DNA from: Streptomyces sp. 1331.2 | Lineage (GTDB): Bacteria; Actinomycetota; Actinomycetes; Streptomycetales; Streptomycetaceae | DNA: 64,000 nt | Direction of reading: 5' to 3' | Assembly (NCBI RefSeq): GCF_900199205.1 | Contig: NZ_OBMJ01000001.1 | Location: 2,793,001 to 2,857,000, forward strand | Shown here: positions 34,740 through 42,789 of the stretch, in pieces | Position numbering within the stretch: the first letter of the stretch is position 1 | Layout of the letters: every line of letters starts with the position of its first letter | Program-made: the position numbers and the translations under genes | The notes under the pieces: model-generated | Databases searched by the model: none | Told to the model about the DNA's origin: nothing | What the model saw: only the letters and a program-made list of their open reading frames with translations

Positions 34740-35600
34740 GTGCGCATCGACCTGCACGCCCACAGCAACGCGTCCGACGGCACCGACAGCCCCGCCGAGC
34801 TGGTCGCGGCGGCCGTCGCCGCAGGCCTCGACGTGGTGGCGCTCACCGACCACGACACCGTGGCCGGGCACGCCGAGGCCGCCGAGGCGGTGCACGCGCT
34901 GCCCGCCGGCACCCGGCTGACCGTCGTCCCGGGCGCGGAGCTGTCCTGCGTCGTGGACGGCGTCAGCATGCACCTGCTGGCGTACCTGTTCGACCCCGAG
35001 GAGCCGGAGTTCGCGCGCGAGCGGGAGTTGGTGCGCACCGACCGGTTCCGCCGCGGGCGGGCGATCGTCGAGCGCTGCCGGGAGCTCGGCGCGGACATCG
35101 ACTGGGAGCAGGTGCAGCGGATCGCCGGCAACGGTTCGGTCGGGCGCCCGCACATCGCCAGCGCGCTGGTCGAGGCGGGCGTGGTGGCCACCGTCTCGGA
35201 CGCCTTCACCCGCGAGTGGCTGGCCAACGGCGGCCGGGCGGACGTCCGCAAGCACGAGACCGACCCCTTCGAGGCGGTCCGGCTGGTCCGGGCGGCCGGC
35301 GGGGTGCCGGTCTTCGCCCACCCGGGCGCGGTCAAGCGCGGCCGGACCGTGCCGGAGCAGGTGATCGCCGAGCTCGCGGCGGCCGGGCTGGGCGGGCTGG
35401 AGGTCGACCACACCGACCACGACGAGGAGACCAGGGACCGGCTGCGCGGCCTGGCCGGGGAGCTCGGCCTGCTGGTCACCGGCTCCAGCGACTACCACGG
35501 CACCCGCAAGACCGTGCGGCTCGGCGAGCACACCACCGACCCGGAGGTGTACGAGGCGCTGCTGGCGCAGGCGACCGGCGGCAAGCCGATCGCCCGCTGA
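34740..35600 (+). CDS. PHP-domain phosphoesterase (RNase AM/YciV-type)
   Basis: The 286-residue protein has all PHP metal motifs: DLHAHSNASDG at the N-terminus, LTDHDTVAGH, the glutamate in VPGAELSC, FAHPGA and GSSDYHG near the C-terminus. Close relatives are 3',5'-nucleoside bisphosphate phosphatases and 5'-3' RNases that process RNA ends, so a role in nucleotide or RNA turnover is likely. AGGAG lies 8 bases upstream of the GTG at 34740. The C-terminus is complete at full family length. The stop is 7 bp from that of the convergent SUFU-domain gene. Confidence 0.9.
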   Translation: MRIDLHAHSNASDGTDSPAELVAAAVAAGLDVVALTDHDTVAGHAEAAEAVHALPAGTRLTVVPGAELSCVVDGVSMHLLAYLFDPEEPEFARERELVRTDRFRRGRAIVERCRELGADIDWEQVQRIAGNGSVGRPHIASALVEAGVVATVSDAFTREWLANGGRADVRKHETDPFEAVRLVRAAGGVPVFAHPGAVKRGRTVPEQVIAELAAAGLGGLEVDHTDHDEETRDRLRGLAGELGLLVTGSSDYHGTRKTVRLGEHTTDPEVYEALLAQATGGKPIAR

Positions 35601-35607
35601 GCGGGCG

Positions 35608-36249
35608 TCAGTCCAGCCGGACGCCGCGCCGGTCCGGGTCGCGCAGATCGGTGCCCTGGTTCAGCCAGCGCTCCTGGAGCGCGGCGGCGCCGTGCACCCG
35701 CTTCCAGCCGGCCTCGTTGGGCGTCATCGGCAGCAGCGGCAGGAAGCGGACCGCTTCGGCCGGCTCGGCCAGCTCCAGGTCCTCGACCAGGCCGCCCGGC
35801 TCGGCGGCCAGCACCGAGGTGAACGGCGCGCCCTCCCAGAGCGGGGCGCCGAGGTCCAGCGAGCCGCCGGGGGCCACCACCAGGCCCTCGACCTGCGGTG
35901 TCGCGGCGAAGGTGGCCAGGCTGCGCAGCACGCTGTCGCGTCCGCCGCGGACGGTCAGCACCAGTTCGACGCGCGGGCCGCGCAGTTGGTCGGCGACCGG
36001 CGAGGTGGGGTCGGCCATCGGGGCGGCGGCCATGCCGAGCGTGGCGTAGCGCACCAGGCCCTCGGCGTCGGGGCCGAAGCGCAGCACCTCGATCCGGTCG
36101 GTGCCGAGGAAGGTGACCGCGGCCCGGCCGCTCGGCTCGCCGAAGGTGGAGATCAGCCGGGCCTCGACGGCGGCCAGCACCGCCTCCCGGGAGAGCTCCG
36201 GGGAGCTGCCGCCGTGGGGGTCGCCGAAGAGCGGGAAGTCGTGGGCCAT
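35608..36249 (-). CDS. Suppressor-of-fused (SUFU) domain protein
   Basis: The 213-residue protein has the bacterial SUFU pattern: an alpha/beta core with VRYATLGMAAAPM, RVELVLTVRGG, a central segment EGLVVAPGGSLDLGAPLW and FLPLLPMTPNEAGWKRVHGA near the C-terminus. Bacterial SUFU-domain proteins are often linked to toxin immunity or have no known role. No toxin gene is adjacent, so immunity is not supported here. The ATG at 36249 opens the divergent region shared with corA. Confidence 0.82.
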   Translation of the reverse strand: MAHDFPLFGDPHGGSSPELSREAVLAAVEARLISTFGEPSGRAAVTFLGTDRIEVLRFGPDAEGLVRYATLGMAAAPMADPTSPVADQLRGPRVELVLTVRGGRDSVLRSLATFAATPQVEGLVVAPGGSLDLGAPLWEGAPFTSVLAAEPGGLVEDLELAEPAEAVRFLPLLPMTPNEAGWKRVHGAAALQERWLNQGTDLRDPDRRGVRLD

Positions 36250-36683
36250 GCCGGTGAGCGTAACCCGCGGGTACGGCCCGGTTGCGGTCGGGCCGAGCCG
36301 CTCCGGGCGCGCTGTCCGTAAAGCCTTCGGAAACCCCTGGGGGCTCCCGGTCGCCGACGGGCGGTCAGATGTTAGGGTGAGCGACTGGCCACCGGGATGC
36401 TTCCGTCTCGGGGCGGCGGCGCGAAGGAGGTGGTTGCGGTGGATACCGGCCGACCATGCAGTACCGGCAGCTCTGCCCGGCCCCGACTCCTCCGTACCCC
36501 GCGCCCCGCAGGCCCGACCGGCTGATTCAGCCGCAGTAGCCCCGAGCGCAGGCCCCACGGCGGACGGACCGGCCGGGAGAGCACCTTCATCCCCCCTTCA
36601 CCGGTGTTCTTCGCCGTCGTACCGCGGCCGAACGTTTCCTCTTCACGCCGCCGTGTGACGGCTCCTGCCTCTGGGAGCCCGCC
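36250..36683 (+). promoter_or_regulatory. 434-bp divergent region and leader of corA
   Basis: The region holds a candidate -10 (TTAGGGT) near 36373-36379, then GAAGGAGG at 36423-36430 and two overlapping short frames starting at 36439 and 36456. A GGCTGATTCAGCC palindrome sits at 36520-36532, followed by about 140 bp of GC-rich sequence with pyrimidine runs before corA. I looked for the conserved boxes of the M-box magnesium riboswitch and did not find them. Confidence 0.5.
36439..36525 (+). CDS. Candidate short leader ORF before corA (28 codons)
   Basis: A GTG at 36439 lies 8 bases after AAGGAGG, the strongest ribosome binding site in the region, and opens a 28-codon frame ending with TGA inside the GGCTGATTCAGCC palindrome. 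The product is rich in Arg, Pro, Gly and Thr. A second frame in +2 register, ATG at 36456 to TAG at 36539 (27 codons), encodes a peptide with eight prolines (for example CPAPTPPYPAPRRP) and uses codons such as ACT, CCT and ATT that are rare in this DNA. Only one need be translated. Proline-rich leader peptides control magnesium transporters (MgtL, CorL) in enteric bacteria, which makes this position notable. Confidence 0.4.
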   Translation: MDTGRPCSTGSSARPRLLRTPRPAGPTG

Positions 36684-37805
36684 ATGTCGATGATCAACAG
36701 CCTGCGCGCCGCCGTCCGCACCAACCGCCGCCGCGGCGCGGCCGGGGTGTACGACGCCGCCACCGACGACGCCGGCTCGGCCATCGTGGACTGCGCGGTC
36801 TACCGGCACGGCAAGCGCCGGGGCGAGACCTGCAGCCCGCGCGAGGCCGCCCGCCGGGTCAAGGCCGAGCAGCAACTGCCGGACGGCGCCGGTTCGTTCA
36901 GCTGGATCGGGCTGCACGAGCCGACCGAGGCCGAGTTCGAGGGGATCGCCCAGCGCTTCGGGCTGCACCCGCTCGCGGTGGAGGACGCGGTGCACGCGCA
37001 CCAGCGGCCCAAGGTCGAGCGCTACGACGACGTGCTGTTCGCCGTCTTCAAGACCATCCGCTACGTGGAGCACGACCAGCTCACGCCCACCAGCGAGGTG
37101 GTGGACACCGGTGAGCTGATGGTGTTCGCCGGGCGGGACTTCGTGATCACCGTGCGGCACGGCGGCCACGGCTCGCTGCAGGAGCTGCGCCACCGCCTGG
37201 AGGCCGACGCGGACGAGTCCGGGCTGCTCGCCAAGGGCCCCGCGGCCGTGCTGCACGCCATCGCCGACCACGTCGTGGACAACTACCTGCTGGTCGCCGA
37301 GCGGCTGCAGAACGACGTGGACGAGATCGAGTACGGCGTCTTCTCGGCCAAGGGCGGCCGCAGCGCCGACGTCGGCCGGGTCTACCAACTCAAGCGCGAG
37401 GTCCTGGAGTTCAAGCGCGCCGTGGTGCCGCTGCTGCGCCCGATGCAGCAGCTGTCCGAGCCGCTGCAGCGCCTGGTGGACCAGGACATCCAGAAGTACT
37501 TCCGGGACGTCGCCGACCACCTGGCCCGGGTGGCCGAGCAGGTGCACGGCTTCGACGAACTGCTGAACTCGCTGCTGCAGGCCAACCTGGCGCAGGTCTC
37601 GGTGGCGCAGAACGAGGACATGCGCAAGATCACCGCCTGGGCCGCGATCTTCGCCGTGCCCACCATGATCACCGGCGTGTACGGCATGAACTTCGACTAC
37701 ATGCCCGAGCTGCACCACGAGTACGGCTACCCGATGGTGCTCGGTGCGATCGCGCTGATCTGCGTCGGGATGTACCGGGGCTTCCGCCGCAACGGCTGGC
37801 TCTGA
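36684..37805 (+). CDS. corA: CorA-family magnesium/cobalt transporter
   Basis: The 373-residue protein has a cytosolic alpha/beta and long-helix domain (LHPLAVEDAVHAHQRPKVERY) and two C-terminal membrane helices joined by the signature YGMNF near residue 332 (FAVPTMITGVYGMNF, then MVLGAIALICVGMY). It forms pentameric channels for Mg2+ in the cytoplasmic membrane. GGGAG lies upstream of the ATG at 36684. In M. tuberculosis corA (Rv1239c) belongs to the same gene block as mrp and the MgtE-N protein, as here. The leader region suggests control at the RNA level. It ends 13 bp before the convergent DMT gene. Confidence 0.95.
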   Translation: MSMINSLRAAVRTNRRRGAAGVYDAATDDAGSAIVDCAVYRHGKRRGETCSPREAARRVKAEQQLPDGAGSFSWIGLHEPTEAEFEGIAQRFGLHPLAVEDAVHAHQRPKVERYDDVLFAVFKTIRYVEHDQLTPTSEVVDTGELMVFAGRDFVITVRHGGHGSLQELRHRLEADADESGLLAKGPAAVLHAIADHVVDNYLLVAERLQNDVDEIEYGVFSAKGGRSADVGRVYQLKREVLEFKRAVVPLLRPMQQLSEPLQRLVDQDIQKYFRDVADHLARVAEQVHGFDELLNSLLQANLAQVSVAQNEDMRKITAWAAIFAVPTMITGVYGMNFDYMPELHHEYGYPMVLGAIALICVGMYRGFRRNGWL

Positions 37806-37818
37806 CCGCCCGCGCCGG

Positions 37819-38757
37819 TCAGCGCCGCCCGCCGCGGGCGACCAGGACCAGCCCGAGCAGGATCAGCACCACCGCCGGGTAGGCGGCCGCCGGCGGCCAC
37901 TGGCCCAGCCAGAGGGCCGCGATCAGCGCCGCGCCCGGGGTCTCCAGCAGGATCGCGGTGGAGGTGATCGACGGGCCGAGGTTGCGCACCACGCGGCTGC
38001 TCAGCGAGTGGCCGAGCAGCTGGGCGGTGACCATCAGGAGCGCGATCTGCCACCACGCCCCGGCCGGCCACCCGGCCAGCGGAGTCCCGGCGACCAGGCA
38101 GATGACCAGCAGGCCCAGGGCCGTGGTGGCGTAGCAGACCAGGGTGTACGCGGTGGTGCTGACGGTCTTGCGGACCTCGGCGCCCAGCAGCATGTAGCCG
38201 GCCGCGGCCAGGCCGGCGGCGAGGGCGAGGGCGTCGCCGAGCAGCGCCCGCGGGGAGAGCGAGAGGTCGACCCCGGTCAGTACCAGCACGCCGGCGAAGG
38301 CGACGATCGTGCCCAGCCAGACCAGGCGCGGCGCCCGGACGCCCATCAGCCGCATCAGCAGGATGGTCCACAGCGGGGTGGTGGTGACCAGGGCGGTGGC
38401 GGAGGCCACCGAGGTCATCCGCAGGCTGGGCATCCAGAGCGCGAAGTGGACGGCGAGCAGCGCCCCGGCCGCGATCGCCAGCAGCAGCGCCCGTCGGCCG
38501 ATCCCGCGCAGCTCGGCCCGGTGGCGCAGCAGCGCGTACGGGCCGAGGACGCCGACCGACATGACGTTGCGCCAGAAGGCGATCGCCAGTGCGGGCGCGG
38601 CGGTGGCGCTGATCAGCGGGCCGGAGAGCGAGATGCCGCCGATCGAGACGGCGAGCAGCAGCAGGTCGAGGGTGGGGAGCGGCGTCCGCCTCGGGTCGGC
38701 GGTGCGGGCGGGGTCGGCGGTGACGGCGGGGGCGGTCGCGGGCCGGGCGGCGGGCAC
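37819..38757 (-). CDS. DMT-family permease (EamA/RhaT type)
   Basis: The 312-residue protein has ten predicted helices in two EamA repeats, including LDLLLLAVSIGGISLSGPLI, ALLLAIAAGALLAVHFALWM, ALVTTTPLWTILLMRL, LVWLGTIVAFAGVLVLTG and, near the C-terminus, AVVLILLGLVLVARGG. DMT carriers export metabolites or drugs in exchange for protons; the substrate is not predictable. The GTG at 38757 follows GAGGAGCGCC. The first 30 residues are an Ala/Pro/Thr-rich cytosolic tail. It is convergent with corA and divergent from the 179-residue gene. Confidence 0.88.
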   Translation of the reverse strand: MPAARPATAPAVTADPARTADPRRTPLPTLDLLLLAVSIGGISLSGPLISATAAPALAIAFWRNVMSVGVLGPYALLRHRAELRGIGRRALLLAIAAGALLAVHFALWMPSLRMTSVASATALVTTTPLWTILLMRLMGVRAPRLVWLGTIVAFAGVLVLTGVDLSLSPRALLGDALALAAGLAAAGYMLLGAEVRKTVSTTAYTLVCYATTALGLLVICLVAGTPLAGWPAGAWWQIALLMVTAQLLGHSLSSRVVRNLGPSITSTAILLETPGAALIAALWLGQWPPAAAYPAVVLILLGLVLVARGGRR

Positions 38758-38790
38758 GGCGCTCCTCTGCTGGTCGCGATGGGCGGGGCG

Positions 38791-38819
38791 ATCATACGGT
38801 AAGGCCCATGGCGCCGTAA
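38791..38819 (-). promoter_or_regulatory. Candidate promoter of the DMT permease gene
   Basis: On the reverse strand TATGAT (38791-38796) is preceded, after a 17-base spacer, by TTACGG (38814-38819). The -10 is a close match to the housekeeping consensus and the -35 is weak. It lies 34 bp upstream of the GTG. Confidence 0.45.
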
Positions 38820-38889
38820 TGGAACTGTCGCCCGGAGGCTGAGACATTCGGCGGACGGAAGGGGAGGGGAAACCCGTACGCTGTCCGCC

Positions 38890-39429
38890 ATGGACCGTAC
38901 GCCCGCCGCCGCGACCGCCGACGCCTTCCTCGACCAGGCCCTGCTGGAGGAGGCCGCGAAGAAGTCCGGCCTGCTCTGGGTGCGCGCCGACGGGCAGGAC
39001 CAGGCCCGGGCGCTGTGGCACGCCTGGCACGACGGCGCGGTCGTGGTGGTCGGCGAGGGCGGCGAGCAGCCGCTGCACGGCCTGGCCCCCGGCGCCGGGG
39101 CCGTGGTGACCGTCCGCAGCAAGGACAAGGGCGGCCGGCTCACCGGCTGGAACGCCCGGGTCGTCGAGCTGGCGCCGGAGAGCGAGGCCTGGCGGGGCGC
39201 CGTCGAGGAGCTCAAGGGCAAGCGGCTGAACGCGCCCGACACCGACGCGATCACCGAGCGCTGGGCCCGCGAGTGCCGGGTGCTGCGGCTGGAGCCCACC
39301 GGCGCGCTCACCGAGCACCCGGGCGCGATGCCGGACGGCTCGCACGCGGCCGAACCGATGCCCACCCCGGCCACCACCCGCCGCCCGATCCCGGCCGGCC
39401 TGCCCAAACTGCTGTTCAAGCGCCGTTAA
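38890..39429 (+). CDS. Conserved-type hypothetical protein, 179 residues
   Basis: The protein starts MDRTPAAATADAFLDQALLEE and contains KKSGLLWVRADGQDQARALW and VVVVGEGGEQPLHGLAPGAG, with repeated beta-strand patterns. This resembles a split-barrel fold like that of flavin-dependent oxidase-related proteins, but I cannot assign the family. The C-terminus is Pro- and basic-rich (IPAGLPKLLFKRR). No signal peptide or membrane helix is present. It is divergent from the DMT gene and 126 bp upstream of the MgtE-N gene on the same strand. Confidence 0.72.
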   Translation: MDRTPAAATADAFLDQALLEEAAKKSGLLWVRADGQDQARALWHAWHDGAVVVVGEGGEQPLHGLAPGAGAVVTVRSKDKGGRLTGWNARVVELAPESEAWRGAVEELKGKRLNAPDTDAITERWARECRVLRLEPTGALTEHPGAMPDGSHAAEPMPTPATTRRPIPAGLPKLLFKRR

Positions 39430-39555
39430 AGGTTCACGCCGAGGACTCCTGTGACCGCTACCGTGCCTCGTCGGGCCGGGCCCCGCGCTCGCGGGTAGCC
39501 TTGGCCGCGAGTGCCCGGTGCACCACGCACGGCGTCGAACGAGTCGAGGGAGTCC

Positions 39556-40854
39556 ATGGCAGGGCCAGGCACCCGGGTCTTCATCTCCCACCTCTCCGCC
39601 CTCGCGGTCTTCGACCCGAACGGCGACCAGGTCGGTCGGGTCCGGGACGTCGTCGTCTCGCTGCGGCTCGGCGGCCGTCCGCCGCGCGTGCTCGGCCTGG
39701 TGGTCGAGGTGGTCGGCCGGCGCCGGATCTTCCTGCCGATGACCCGCGTCACCAGCCTGGAGTCCGGCCAGGTGCTCACCACCGGCGTGATCAACCTGCG
39801 CCGCTTCGAGCAGCGCCCGTCCGAGACCCTGGTGCTCGCCGAGCTGCTGGACCGCACCGTCACCTGGTCCAAGACCGCTGAGGACGTCACCGTGCTGGAC
39901 GTCGGCATGGTGCAGACCCGGCTGCGCGAGTGGGAGATCAGCAAGGTCTTCGTCCAGCTCGGCCGGGCCGGCCGGCTGCGCAAGGGCAAGGGCGAGCGGC
40001 TGACCCTGGACTGGCAGGACGTCACCGGCTTCGCGCTGCCCGAGCAGGACCAGGGCGCCGCCAACCTGCTCGCCACCTTCGAGCAGCTGCGCCCCGCCGA
40101 CCTCGCCAGCGTGATGCACCACCTGTCCGCCAAGCGCCGCGCCGAGGTCGCCGCCGCCCTGGACGACGAGCGGCTGGCCGACGTCCTGGAGGAGCTGCCC
40201 GAGGACGACCAGGTCGAGATCATCGGCAAGCTCCAGGAGGAGCGCGCCGCCGACGTCCTGGAGGCGATGGACCCGGACGACGCCGCCGACCTGCTCTCCG
40301 AACTGCCCGGCGACGAGGCGGAGCGGCTGCTCCAGCTGATGGAGCCGGACGAGGCCGCGCCGGTGCGCCGCCTGCTCACGTACGAGGAGGACACCGCCGG
40401 CGGTCTGATGACCACCGAGCCCGTCGTCCTGGAGCCGGATGCGACGGTCGCCGAGGCGCTGGCCCGGATCCGGGTCCGCGACCACAAGCCCGCCCTCGCC
40501 GCCCAGGTCTTCGTCTGCCGCCCGCCGAACGAGACCCCCACCGGCCGCTACCTGGGCACCGTGCACTTCCAGCGGCTGCTGCGCGAACCCCCGTACGTGC
40601 TGGTCGGCTCGCTGGTGGACGACGACCTGGACCCGCTGCCGCCGGACACCCCGCTGTCGCTGATCACCAGCTACCTGGCGACCTACAACCTGGTCGCCGC
40701 GCCGGTCGTGGACGAGATGGACCACCTGCTCGGCGCGGTGACCGTCGACGACGTGCTCGACCACCTGCTGCCGGAGGACTGGCGCGACGTCGCGCTGCAC
40801 GCCGACGACGACACCCGGCACGACGAGAGGGAAGGGGTGACCGGTGGACGGTGA
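39556..40854 (+). CDS. MgtE N-terminal/CBS domain protein without channel domain
   Basis: The 432-residue protein has an N-terminal PRC-barrel-like region (FISHLSALAVFDPNGDQVGR), an MgtE-N superhelical domain from about 180 (ADLASVMHHLSAKRRAEVAA, with repeated ADVLEEL/ADVLEAM turns) and a CBS pair from about 286 (TTEPVVLEPDATVAEAL; LVAAPVVDEMDHLLGAVTVD). It ends at DDVLDHLLPEDWR without the membrane helices of MgtE transporters. It may therefore sense Mg2+ or nucleotides rather than transport. GAGGGAG precedes the ATG at 39556. It overlaps the DUF1003 gene by 11 bases, and a homologous pair (Rv1232c-Rv1231c) occurs in M. tuberculosis. Confidence 0.9.
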   Translation: MAGPGTRVFISHLSALAVFDPNGDQVGRVRDVVVSLRLGGRPPRVLGLVVEVVGRRRIFLPMTRVTSLESGQVLTTGVINLRRFEQRPSETLVLAELLDRTVTWSKTAEDVTVLDVGMVQTRLREWEISKVFVQLGRAGRLRKGKGERLTLDWQDVTGFALPEQDQGAANLLATFEQLRPADLASVMHHLSAKRRAEVAAALDDERLADVLEELPEDDQVEIIGKLQEERAADVLEAMDPDDAADLLSELPGDEAERLLQLMEPDEAAPVRRLLTYEEDTAGGLMTTEPVVLEPDATVAEALARIRVRDHKPALAAQVFVCRPPNETPTGRYLGTVHFQRLLREPPYVLVGSLVDDDLDPLPPDTPLSLITSYLATYNLVAAPVVDEMDHLLGAVTVDDVLDHLLPEDWRDVALHADDDTRHDEREGVTGGR

Positions 40855-41479
40855 CCGCAACGGCAGGCCGGACGACTCCGCGCGCCGGCGCCTCCAGGGC
40901 GAACTGCGGCAGCTGCGCCAGCTCCGCGAGCTGCGCACCCGCGCGGGCAGCCGGGAGCGGCGCACGGACACCGCCCCGATCACCGGCACCGGTCGCACCC
41001 GGCTCGACCAGCCGCGCACCGAGCGGCCCGGCCTGCTCTCGCTGCCCTCCTACGACCCGGAGGCCTTCGGCGTCCTGTCCGAGCGGATCGCCCGCTTCCT
41101 CGGAACCGGGCGGTTCATCGTCTGGATGACGGTGGTGGTCGTCATCTGGATAGCGTGGAACACGCTGCTGCCGGCGCCCGTGCGCTTCGACGAGTACCCG
41201 TTCATCTTCCTGACCCTGGCGCTGTCGCTGCAGGCCTCGTACGCGGCGCCGCTGATCCTGCTGGCGCAGAACCGCCAGGACAACCGGGACCGGGTCAACA
41301 TGGAGCAGGACCGGGCCCGCAGCGACCGCAACATCGCGGACACCGAGTACCTGACCCGCGAGGTCGCGGCCCTGCGGCACGGGCTGGGCGAGGTCGCCAC
41401 CCGTGACTTCATCCGTTCCGAACTGCAGTCCCTGCTCAGGGAGATCGAGGAGCGCCGGGAGGCCCCCGAGCCGCTGTGA
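40844..41479 (+). CDS. DUF1003 membrane protein
   Basis: The 211-residue protein has a charged, Arg-rich N-terminus, two central membrane helices (FIVWMTVVVVIWIAWNTLLP and FIFLTLALSLQASYAAPLIL) and the DUF1003 hallmark AQNRQDNRDR, followed by a coiled-coil-like tail (EVAALRHGLGEVATRDFIR). The function is unknown. The GTG start overlaps the MgtE-N gene by 11 bases, so the pair is translationally coupled and the proteins may act together at the membrane, perhaps in divalent-cation homeostasis. Confidence 0.9.
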   Translation: MDGDRNGRPDDSARRRLQGELRQLRQLRELRTRAGSRERRTDTAPITGTGRTRLDQPRTERPGLLSLPSYDPEAFGVLSERIARFLGTGRFIVWMTVVVVIWIAWNTLLPAPVRFDEYPFIFLTLALSLQASYAAPLILLAQNRQDNRDRVNMEQDRARSDRNIADTEYLTREVAALRHGLGEVATRDFIRSELQSLLREIEERREAPEPL

Positions 41480-41535
41480 TCCGCGGCACGCTACCGACGG
41501 GTCAACCGGTTGGCCCGGCGCCGTACCATCAAGGC

Positions 41536-42696
41536 ATGGCCAACGAGACAGAGGTCGCGGCCGGCGTCACGGAGGAGTCCGTACGCCAGGCGCTGGCGAC
41601 CGTCAACGACCCGGAGATCAACCGCCCGATCACCGAGATCGGCATGGTGAAATCGGTCGAGATCGCCGAGGGCGGCGCGGTGCGCGTCGCGGTCTACCTG
41701 ACGGTCTCCGGCTGCCCGATGCGCGACACCATCGTCACCCGGGTCCGCGAGGCGGTCGGCAGGATCCCCGGCGTGACCGGTGTCGAGGTCGAGCTCGACG
41801 TGATGAGCGACGAGCAGCGCAAGGAGCTCTCCCAGCTGCTGCGCGGCGGCGCCCCCGAGCGGGAGATCCCGTTCGCCAAGCCGGGCACGCTGACCCGGGT
41901 CTACGCCGTCGCCTCCGGCAAGGGCGGCGTCGGCAAGTCCTCGGTGACGGTCAACCTGGCGGCCGCGATGGCCGCGGACGGCCTGAAGGTCGCCGTGGTG
42001 GACGCCGACATCTACGGCCACAGCGTGCCGCGCATGCTGGGCGTCGAGGGCCGGCCGACCCAGGTCCAGGACATGATCATGCCGCCGCAGGCGAACGGCG
42101 TGAAGGTCATCTCGATCGGCATGTTCACCCCGGGCAACGCCCCGGTGGTCTGGCGCGGCCCGATGCTGCACCGCGCGCTCCAGCAGTTCCTGGCCGACGT
42201 GTACTGGGGCGACCTGGACGTGCTGCTGCTGGACCTGCCGCCCGGCACCGGCGACATCGCGATCTCGGTGGCCCAGCTGGTGCCCAACGCGGAGATCCTG
42301 ATCGTCACCACCCCGCAGATGGCCGCCGCCGAGGTGGCCGAGCGGGCCGGCACCATCGCCGTGCAGACCCACCAGAAGATCGTCGGCGTCATCGAGAACA
42401 TGTCCGGCATGCCGTGCCCGCACTGCGACGAGATGATCGACGTCTTCGGCACCGGCGGCGGCCAGACCGTCGCGGACGCGCTGACCCGCACGGTCGGCGC
42501 GACCGTCCCGGTGCTCGGCTCGATCCCGATCGACGTCCGGCTGCGCGAGGGCGGCGACGACGGCCGCCCGGTCGTGCTCTCCGCCCCCGACTCCCCGGCC
42601 GGCGCCGCCCTGCGCGCGGTGGCCGGCAAGCTCGGCGGCCGCCAGCGCGGGCTGTCCGGGATGTCGCTCGGACTGACGCCCAAGAACAAGTTCTGA
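41536..42696 (+). CDS. mrp: Mrp/NBP35-type iron-sulfur carrier ATPase
   Basis: The 386-residue protein has an N-terminal MIP18/DUF59 domain (ATVNDPEINRPITEIGMV) and a deviant P-loop ATPase domain with AVASGKGGVGKSSVTVNLA near residue 130, DADIYGHSVPRMLG, LDLPPGTGD and the metal-binding CPHC near 293 (SGMPCPHCDEMIDVFG). Such proteins bind and transfer Fe-S clusters to apo-enzymes. The ATG at 41536 gives the usual MIP18 start; the frame is open slightly upstream. It follows the DUF1003 gene by 56 bp and ends at a perfect terminator hairpin. Confidence 0.95.
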   Translation: MANETEVAAGVTEESVRQALATVNDPEINRPITEIGMVKSVEIAEGGAVRVAVYLTVSGCPMRDTIVTRVREAVGRIPGVTGVEVELDVMSDEQRKELSQLLRGGAPEREIPFAKPGTLTRVYAVASGKGGVGKSSVTVNLAAAMAADGLKVAVVDADIYGHSVPRMLGVEGRPTQVQDMIMPPQANGVKVISIGMFTPGNAPVVWRGPMLHRALQQFLADVYWGDLDVLLLDLPPGTGDIAISVAQLVPNAEILIVTTPQMAAAEVAERAGTIAVQTHQKIVGVIENMSGMPCPHCDEMIDVFGTGGGQTVADALTRTVGATVPVLGSIPIDVRLREGGDDGRPVVLSAPDSPAGAALRAVAGKLGGRQRGLSGMSLGLTPKNKF

Positions 42697-42738
42697 TCCG
42701 GTGATCGGCTCGGCCCCCAGGGCTGAGGCGAGCAGCGG

Positions 42739-42772
42739 CAGGGGCCGGTGATCCACGGATCACCGGCCCCTG
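42739..42772. terminator. Bidirectional terminator after mrp
   Basis: CAGGGGCCGGTGATCC and its exact complement make a 16-bp stem with a 2-base loop, so the tip of the stem is probably open. TGTTTC follows on the + strand. It lies between convergent mrp and the 222-residue gene. Confidence 0.88.
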
Positions 42773-42789
42773 TGTTTCGGCTGCGGGCC

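Noticed and set aside
34554..35531. Reverse-strand frame opposite the PHP gene
   Set aside because: The + strand protein has all the PHP metal-binding motifs; the reverse frame is a shadow.
36370..36683. M-box (magnesium) riboswitch before corA
   Set aside because: Apart from a chance GTTAGGGTGAG start, the conserved internal boxes of the M-box are absent.
37819..41019. A 1066-codon reverse-strand frame upstream of the DMT permease
   Set aside because: The upstream part is antisense to the 179-residue and MgtE-N genes. The permease begins at the GTG at 38757, which has its own ribosome binding site.
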